From assembly GCA_017591395.1 (NCBI GenBank), contig WEDG01000355.1:145001-209000 (forward strand): DNA of 64,000 bases. The letters run 5' to 3'. Below the pieces are notes generated by a model, which saw only the letters and a list, made by a program, of their open reading frames with translations, searched no databases and was not told the origin of the DNA. The stretch is from Schistocephalus solidus (taxonomy: Eukaryota > Platyhelminthes > Cestoda > Diphyllobothriidea > Diphyllobothriidae). Each line of letters starts with the position of its first letter. The stretch's first letter is position 1. Made by a program: the position numbers and the translations under genes. Shown here in pieces: positions 56,841 through 64,000 of this stretch.

Positions 56841-58623
56841 CTTGGCATTCGTTTTCCTAGGTCCTGATTAGGCGGCTATACAGGGCAATAAAACATTCCT
56901 CTCACAAAACACGACCATCTGTGATAAATGTGCGAGCTCCTGGTTTTAAAATATGTCGTTTACCTCCGCTTCTTTAATCTCTTTCCGCCTCTAATAAGGG
57001 GTTCAGTGGTATAGTCAACAATTAAGACGATCAAAGTTTCCGTTTGGAGTTGATTTGCCAAAAGTAAACGTTTGAAAACAGTGTTCAACTGACAGGGCTG
57101 CCTTACGCAATATGCGTATCTATTTAATAACTGTAATTCACAATAGGAGTTGCTCCATTAACCTCAACAAAGCCAATTGTAATCCCAGTCTTTTGCTACG
57201 AAATGGAGAAAACCACATGTCGAGCTCCTTTATAGATATCCGCGGCCATCCCGAGCCCGATTCTAAACTACCAAGTTGTCAAGTGGACTATTTAACTTAC
57301 AACAGGTGGTAGAGTACCAACTTAGCACACTAAAACAAAATTATCTGCTTGCATAAGATCTTTTAACGAGTTAACCCTCAATACATCTGATGAATGGGTC
57401 AGTCTCAAGCGATTACGAGATCTTCACAAAGGCAGTGGTTGCCATGAAACTGTCGAAACGAGGAAGCGCCTGTTTCACAGATACCAAGCCGTGCTAGGCA
57501 ATCATGTCAGACCAGACTGGAGCAGCATGTAACCAGAGGTACTTTGGAAACCGGACCATCACTCAGAGCCTCAATTGAGCATTGGTTTGTCAACGAATGA
57601 GCTTAAAGGTACCTGCTAATATCCAACAGAATGTAATATGGAGAGGATTTATAAGTATCAGCTGGATCTGCAATGACGGGATTTCGAGCTGTAAGTGGCA
57701 ATGCATATCTTCTCAGTTGGTACTAGGCGTTTTTGCTGGATCAAACAGACGAGAACAATTAGGACGGTTGTGGGTTGCGTCGGTGGGTGGGTTGATCGCA
57801 GGAACACACCCCAGGAAGTCTTATCTTGTTTTGCATCTCCACTTGAGAAACCATCAGTATCAACGGCTTGGTCAGACAAAAACTTCCACTCTTTGGCCCA
57901 CCACCTGTCAGGGCCGAAAACTCGGAAGTGCATGTTAAATAAATACAAAAGATGCCCAGATGTCTCATCCAGACATAGATGAAAAATACTTAATGGTGTT
58001 AATAAACAGCGCGATGGGCTGGTTAGTGCGCTATCCGCCGGCTCTGCAATAGGTCCGTGAACAGACTTGGGTCGTCTCGTAAGCAAGGTGACCGAATTTT
58101 CCGCCTTCAAAATCGGTCCTCAGATTTGCCTGTATCGATATATGCCCCGGTTTTCATCGACACGTAGTCCAGAGAAATAAATTTTACAATAGGGGACAAA
58201 CGGGATTTACTTGTGACCTAGGACAGTTCGATCGATGTCAAGATGACAACTTTGTACATCTTGAGCTTGGTACTGAGGTGGAGACCGTGACGATTCCGCA
58301 CGATGTTCTACAAGCGACCGAAGGCTTGGCTGGTTTTGAGGATCCGATGGCCCAGATAGGAAGGGCACTGGTAACCTACACACGTGTTTAGACAAACAAG
58401 CCCTTCTTGAATTCCGCTGCTTCATGGTGATCACAAAATCTTGGCTTTCAACTCCATAATATTATGTATTTCAAACAGCACCTACCTCAGAAGAATAAGT
58501 TTAAATAAATTGTACTTCCCTTTTAGACATGGGTCTGCAAAGAAATTCACGCACGTTTTTTTCTTTTGACTTTTTTAGTTCACAAGTCATAAACGCAATC
58601 ATAACTGCGTATTAGACTCACAG

Positions 58624-58826
58624 CGCCTCTCAAAATGCTCATAAAAATATGGTTATCGGAAAGTACGGAGACTGCTTGGTTGGATGGGATCAAAACCCCA
58701 TTGCCACCAAAGAGGTCTAGGGCAGCACTTGCTCTCGTTAGTGGCCTCGAAGACGAAGTGAAAAAAATGGAGGAAGGTACGCCATCCTTCGAAGCTATAA
58801 CCACCTCAGTCTCCGACTCCGAGTGA
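58624..58826 (+). CDS. TBC1D8/9-like terminal exon (proposed)
   Basis: The acceptor TTAGACTCACAG precedes 58624. Two bases complete a codon, then PLKMLIKIWLSESTETAWLD, a basic and coiled-coil-like stretch (PPKRSRAALALVSGLEDEVK) and the acidic end TSVSDSE before TGA at 58824. Joined to exon 6 it reads VLALGK-A-PLKMLIKI, which parallels the F-E-K-P-V-D-I-K-A-R-I block near the C terminus of TBC1D9. Against it: a 15-kb intron, a weak donor, and no nearby AATAAA. It could instead belong to another gene. Confidence 0.55.
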
Positions 58827-61300
58827 TAATTTTTCTGATCTGTTGAAAAACCAGGCCATGGTCGCAGTACACTAAATGCTATCGCAATTAAGTGAAAATA
58901 CACCATAAGCTGAGAAGAACAGCTCAAAACCTGTTTGACTTGGGTACCCTGTCGAAATTAGTTATTTGCTCCCCGATCGGGTACAGAAGTAGGAACGTCC
59001 CCGTAAGCTTGTGCAAAACAATCTGCGGTACTGGCGATTCCTCTCCCTGTGTCCTTCCTGGACAGGCATATAATCGATCCCTACCATTTAGTTAACGTTC
59101 TAGCCAGCTTTCAAACACTTGGAGGGCTTTTATATTGTGTCTTTAATAGCAACCATTTGGTTGGATGCGAAGTTGTTTTTTGACAGAGGATCAAAAGTCC
59201 TCGATGGTTAGGCGTACTGAAACACCTGTGATAAAGAAATCCGGTAAGAACGTAATATGCGATCCCAACTCGGGAACAAAGCATGCGCCAGCGTGTGATA
59301 CGTGGCCATATTTTACGCCAATCTAACCCTAACTTTCCCTGTTGTGTTCTTTGGGGCCGGCATTCCTTGCCGGGTTAGTGTGGCCACACAGTAATTCGGT
59401 GGCCATAAGGGGACCAAATTAGAATGTCGAATGTCAACTTTCCAAGCGGAAACTAGTGGGACATCACAGTAGTTTCTAAACGCATCAGTTTAACTGCGCA
59501 GAGTCGGCCTCATTCTTACTCCAATCGAGCGTCCGTCAAAAATAGTGGATCAGGCCAGCTAGGAATGACATCGCGTATAGGTGTCGGCGTGAGGTGAAAC
59601 CTCTGGCTCTCGCAAACCGCACACTTTTCGCGGAAACAAACTACTGTGTCATCCGACAAACTCGGCACAAAATGCTCACCCTAACGAAAACAATGGATAG
59701 GGTTAGGATTCAGTTGTCACTCTCCTTTCTTTCATTTAGCCCACCCTTAAAACCACGATCACCACCGGTCCCGTATTACTTGCTGGCCTATCCTTTTGTT
59801 CCCTGAGTGGGGTCACATATTGCGTTCTTGCAAGGAAATCTATACAAAATGAATCGTATACGCCTTGCAATGTTTCAAGGTTACCGACGAGTCGGACTCA
59901 AGACAAGCTCAGTTTCTAGAAACGAGTGAAAGTAATACGTATTAATCACCATCCATGGTAGTACAAAAAGGAAAAAGGTTGACTATATTTGGCTCCTAAG
60001 CACGCGAATACATTTGTAATGTTGGTAAAAATTTTTATTCATCTACCCGATGAGCATGTAATCGTTAAAAAGTGCATTACATTAACAACAAAACATGGAT
60101 CTCGAAAGAGATATTAAGTAGTCATTTAACAGTACTTGTTAAATCTCTATTAACTGTTCTGTGGTCAGTCCATTTGGGGTAGCAATCCCACACTTATGAT
60201 GTTATTAGTCCTGATTCTGCTTAGAAAGTAAGTATTTTTCCTGTCATCACGATATCCTCATGGTGCTATTGGTAGAATCTTTGAGGCAAAAGTTGTCAAA
60301 TTTCCCTTTTCAAATGACAGAAAGTTCGGTGATCTGTTGTATTATTTTAGGTATTATATGCATAGTGGAAAGTAAATGCATGACTTCTTGGCAATGGTAA
60401 GGCTCAGTCCACCAGAAATGTCTCCAAAAGCAGTTTACAGAAGGATGAATGCTGAGTGGTTACCCAAATTACATCTTAGAACTATGCAGAATCTACTGAG
60501 GCACTCACGAAAGCTTCCATGAGAGGAGCCAACGAATTTTAAGGACTAGGATAGGAGTGAATAGTCAGCCAACCTTAAGGCTACATGTCCGGTGATCAGG
60601 AAGTTTTCTGTGACCAAATTTCAAACGTATGGATCAATGTCTGGTTGGAATCACGTACAAACCGTACTCAGCATTTGGCGAAAGCCTTCTGCACAACTAA
60701 GAGAAGTTATCTCTCTTCTGGCGGTTGCATGAAACAACCTGGCAATTGCGAATGAAAATTTAGGAATAATTAGAAGTGGTGCTGATGTTGGAACGGTATT
60801 CGCAATCAACAGTCAAGGCTGTTTAGAGTGATAAGTATTTCAACATTGCTGGCCTCGACAAAATGCACAATTTCCAAACGTATGCCCAAAAGCCGCATAT
60901 TCGAACTCCTCACGACCTACATGGTTTTGTTATACGAAATCCTCAGGGAATTAATTTTAAATAAACTACACTCTGCCTGTCAAGTATAATAACACAGGAC
61001 ACCAAACTGGAATCCATGGTTCATCGACATCGACAGGAGGCCGTCAGCCGACTTCTCGGACCAATTAGAGCCCCACACATACCAGAGGCAATGCGTAGAC
61101 GTCAGGCAATGAGACAAACAGGCTGACTGCAATGGGAAGTAACATATGGACTCGTTTATCTGATCTTGTGCAGTTGAAAGTAGGGCGACTACTTCAGAGA
61201 AACGGCTCCTGACACGAATGGCCAAACACGCGGCAGCAGTGTGGAGAAATGACGCCAATTCTCAAGTTGTGGCTCATTCGCCGAGATCCTGCCACAATTA
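58827..61300. other. downstream flank
   Basis: No gene was recognised. About 59250-59340 has a remnant of the TTAGGG-like family (AACTCGGGAAC, TCTAACCCTAAC). About 59748-59792 resembles the subterminal part of the TIR elements (AAAACCACGATCACCACCGG, CCCGTATTAC). Confidence 0.5.
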
Positions 61301-61324
61301 AGTTAGATGACGCTAATATTTTTT

Positions 61325-61757
61325 CCGGAGTTGACAATCGCATGAGCTGTGAGCTGTTCGAGCCATGACTCACCGACATCCAGTCTATTAACGAGTGCAG
61401 TGACCTTCCCACCCCGTATTCAGTGCTGAGACTTAGTTTAGCATACTTAATTCACCATCCGGGAAGCGCACAAGTGAACGCATTTTCAAACCCCAAAAGC
61501 CGGCAAGCCAGGTGGCCGAGCAATCATCACACCACCGTCCAAATGGGGTATTGAAATTTCAGCAAACAAGGACTTGTATGCCGGCCACAAAGCAATCAGT
61601 GCACCAGAGGACAATCAGCCTCAATGAAGGGGAGCCTTTACATGAAGACTGCATCCTATAAATACTGCAACACCCTGTGTACGAATTACTCGTATTGGAT
61701 GCTCTCCCGATAATAAGTTCGAGCGTGAATACGAAACGTCTGGCGAATAAAGCTCTT
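61325..61757 (-). repeat. dispersed repeat, partner of 49818-50245
   Basis: This is the reverse-oriented copy of the repeat in intron 6. It lies just left of the GIY-YIG remnant at 62032. Confidence 0.6.
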
Positions 61758-62031
61758 GTCCCAAGTCAGCGCGCCTACTTCTTCCCAGGAACAAGCATTG
61801 TCGGATACATTGTTCATCCCTTGAAAATAAGCCATTTACTTGACATTTGGGTATCTGAACTTGGTCAGCTGGACTCCCTTGGTGAAACGGCTCATCCCCT
61901 TCACCTTTGCTCTGTATGCTATGACCAAACTGTACATTTGCTCATCACGATGGTGTTTGGTTTTCCAATAAGGAGGTTATTTTTTAATGCCAGATTCATC
62001 TACCTGGACTTTTTATCCGCCGACTCAGACC

Positions 62032-62365
62032 ACCTCCATGTGCATTTACTCATTTACTTGCTCCTGTGGAGCAGGTTATATTGGTCGCACGAGTCGGCAC
62101 TTATCCAAAAAGAATAAAGAACACATCCAGCATGGCTGAGCAAAGGGAAGTCAAAGAGCATAAAAAGCGCCATCCTTGCACATCTTGTTGACACCGAGCA
62201 TAGTGTGGACCCCAGCGAAGCTTTCCGGTAATTTATAAAGGTCCCACCAAACTATCACGCACCTGGTCAACGTCTACTAGCAGCAGCAGAAGCGACTGCC
62301 ATTAGGTTGAAGAAGCCGGTCTTGTGCGCACAAAAGAACCTCGTACAAGCTCCGCGGCTTAGCAG
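62032..62365 (+). pseudogene. GIY-YIG remnant of a second retroelement lineage
   Basis: TSMCIYSFTCSCGAGYIGRT followed by SRHLSKK and KEHIQ gives a clear CxC plus GYIGRT GIY-YIG start with the catalytic Arg. After a stop near 62132 another frame continues as KSIKSAILAHLVDTEHSVD, then EAFR, AAAEATAIRLKKPVLCAQKN and LVQA. It differs from the Penelope nucleases at 30-36 kb (CSCG instead of PCxxC, VLCAQKN end). Similar C-terminal nuclease domains are common in flatworm retroelements. It is broken by stops and frameshifts. Confidence 0.65.
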
Positions 62366-63431
62366 CCAACGGCCGCTTAACTGCATGTATGCCCTCGCGC
62401 CATCTCTGTCCTCCCCTTCTCCTAGAACGGCTCTACCAAACACTTACTGCCGCCTATCAAATTGTCTCTTATCACCCTTCCCTATGCACGTTTTCTCAGA
62501 TAACCCACACAAATTGACGAACATTATCGATTTTCATGTTTTTAAATTTCTACTGCGTTCCAACGTTTCTCTATAACTGTACTGGCCTGAAGAGAAGTTA
62601 TCGAAAGCAGCGCGTATGCTCGCCAAGTTGTCTTTTGAATCATTTAATGGGAATTTTTGCAACTTTAAAGCATATTAATTTATCACATCCATTCGAATCA
62701 ATGATCACGCTGCTCCCAGGTAAATTTACTTCGAAAACTTTAGACAATGACCTCATGAGAACAACTCCTTGAATTAAACCCGTAGCTTGCTTTACGTTGA
62801 ATTTCTGGAATACAACGCAGCCTAGCGAGTTAAGCAACTGGAATTTTCAAGCACATAAACTGACGAATAAGACACCTTCTAGGACGTAACAGGTTGTGCT
62901 GTGGCTATTAAATGGAAACTGCCCAAGTGGAAACAACTCTGAGGACAAATGGCCCAAACCTGTTACTTTTTGATGCTCTAAATTTCTTTGGCCATGGTTA
63001 GCCCAGCGCTTCTGAAACTTGTGGCAATGTAAACCACCTTCAGTAAAATTATATTTTGTTGGTGCCGATATTCTATTCGGACTTGCATAATAAGTTTCTT
63101 GAATATTGAAAGAATTGCATTTTAACCCATGACCGTTTTGTTTTAATTTTGTGGTTGAAATTAAATTTTGGTTTCCTTAAGGACAACAATAAGAAGCAAG
63201 TAATTTTTGAGAGAAACACTGCGCAACGACAGAAACCGCAAGGCAAAAATTTTGATTTACCATGTATTAAAAGGGAAAAGTTTCTTAGCAGGTTCAGTTC
63301 AATTTTCAGTTCAGTTTTATTAAGGGAAAGGTAGGTGACACCTTTGACCTCCCTATTGATTACAATGACATTGCAAATTAAAAACGCCGATACATAATTA
63401 ACGTTGGAAAAAGGGTTATCTCCCCGTAACT

Positions 63432-64000
63432 CTATTCAAAAATAGGGAAGTAGCATATTTCTATAACGTGTAAATTTGTGAGGGGGGATAGCTTGGGGTA
63501 AATGTGTTCGTTTCTGATGTCTTGGTGATACATATGGCTGTGCTTGCCCGATTTCCGCTTAAACGTGTCAACGGATGGGGACAGAATTATGTTGGAAAGC
63601 AGAGTATTCCAGGCCTTAATCACTCTGTTGGAGAAGAGAAACCTTCTTGCGTCCAGTCACGTTCCAGTCGCAAATATTTTGAGAGGATGTCCTCTCAAAG
63701 TAGAGGAAGTGGCCAGCTAAAGAAGTCGCTTAATGCAAGGCAGTAATCCTGACCTCGCAGCGTGCGAAACGCTTGGAGTGGGTGGTCACGTAGCTGTCTA
63801 TAGTCAAGATTGGACAATCATGGCTCGTAAGGCACGTAGCCTTTGGCCTCAAACAAGTTTGGTTGCACATCGGTGGACCATTTCAAGGGTACTGTGGTCT
63901 TTGACAGCCAGCGGTCCCCAGGCTTGAATAGCAAATTCTAATTGTGACCGCGCGAACATCCTGACCACCTTAATAAAGCAACACATCGTCGAACTTCGCA
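63432..64000 (-). pseudogene. LINE fragment, C-terminal RT region, running off the right edge
   Basis: Minus-strand blocks in order: FARSQLEFAIQAWGP, STLEMVHRCATKLV, LDYRQLRDH, LRGHPLKIFATGT, ARRFLFSNRVIKAWNTL and LSPSVDTFKRKSGKHSHMYH. This is the standard end of Jockey/CR1-type non-LTR reverse transcriptases (LEY-x-QAW-P, VQRRATKL, F-NRV-x-WN-LP, S-D-FK). Frames change at least twice and stops occur, so it is dead. The catalytic palm lies beyond 64000. Confidence 0.75.

Larger units (their letters stand above)
43473..58623 (+). other. intron 6, 15.2 kb
   Basis: It contains SINE copies 8, 9 and 10, the repeat 49818-50245 (partner at 61325-61757), TTAGGG-like repeats at 55230-55400 and 56520-56840, and long stretches with nothing recognisable (about 43.5-49.3, 50.3-53.3 and 56.9-58.6 kb). 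Frames such as 45203-45583 and 57658-58110 on the minus strand show no known domain. Confidence 0.65.
7408..58826 (+). other. TBC1D8/9-like Rab GAP gene, C-terminal seven exons
   Basis: Gene span. Seven exons (7408-7906, 12196-12256, 16478-16990, 21329-21547, 41362-41796, 43196-43472, 58624-58826) join with matching phases (1, 2, 0, 0, 0, 0, 1) into 734 codons plus TGA. Order and motifs follow the TBC1D8/TBC1D9 family: the second half of the TBC domain, a linker, an EF-hand and a C-terminal domain with an acidic tail. These proteins are GTPase-activating proteins for Rab GTPases and act in membrane traffic. Donors all begin GT and acceptors end AG. The N-terminal GRAM domains and the arginine finger must lie to the left of the window. 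No AATAAA was seen within about 400 bases after the stop. The first six exons are well supported; the last is less certain. Confidence 0.85.

Noticed and set aside
57658..58110. A 150-codon minus-strand frame
   Set aside because: No recognisable motif, an overlapping + strand frame of similar length, and no splice or promoter evidence.
1..64000. CRISPR arrays, operons and bacterial-type signals
   Set aside because: The spliced TBC gene, microsatellites and retroelements show nuclear eukaryotic DNA; no direct-repeat/spacer arrays are present.

Overview
This is a eukaryotic, probably platyhelminth, genomic window. No bacterial-style gene organisation is present. One interrupted gene occupies most of it: the C-terminal seven exons of a TBC1D8/9-type Rab GTPase-activating protein on the + strand (7408 to 58826). 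Its introns run from about 1.4 to 20 kb and are filled with retroelements and microsatellites. The evidence for a flatworm is the combination of Penelope-like elements with GIY-YIG nuclease domains, short tRNA-headed retroposons that carry hammerhead ribozymes (as in schistosomes), and large repeat-rich introns. A tapeworm is my best guess, but the order cannot be fixed from the sequence alone.

Layout. 1-1580: no recognisable gene. 1580-3560: a dense nest of small repeats. It holds three tRNA-headed SINE copies, an inverted repeat around an (AT)n core, and a 351-bp tandem unit whose two ends each carry a hammerhead ribozyme on the minus strand. 3560-7400: mostly unique sequence with a (GT)n tract. 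7408-21547: TBC exons 1-4 (the TBC core with its glutamine finger, then the first half of an EF-hand), separated by roughly 4.3-kb introns. Those introns hold two TIR-bounded elements with Penelope-derived interiors, (CTA)n arrays and SINE copies. 21548-41361: a 19.8-kb intron with a long (CTA)n array, SINE copies and a cluster of Penelope-like elements at 30.4-38.5 kb. 41362-43472: exons 5 and 6. 43473-58623: a 15.2-kb intron with older repeats. 58624-58826: the proposed last exon. 58827-64000: downstream flank with a GIY-YIG remnant of a second retroelement lineage and the minus-strand 3' part of a LINE running off the right edge.

The seven exons join in one open frame: 734 residues from the glycine before the Tyr-Cys-Gln finger to a TGA stop. 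Every junction phase agrees. The first exons of the gene (GRAM domains and the arginine-finger half of TBC) lie to the left of the window.

The most striking signal is catalytic RNA in two different repeat families. The tRNA-headed SINE body folds as a hammerhead (best copy 1703-1747). An unrelated 351-bp tandem unit has a second hammerhead type (2059-2130 and 2410-2481), which would release a unit-length RNA as retrozymes do. Both have an 8-nt self-complementary helix III, the design associated with dimeric hammerheads. All structural calls were made by eye and need covariance searches and cleavage assays.
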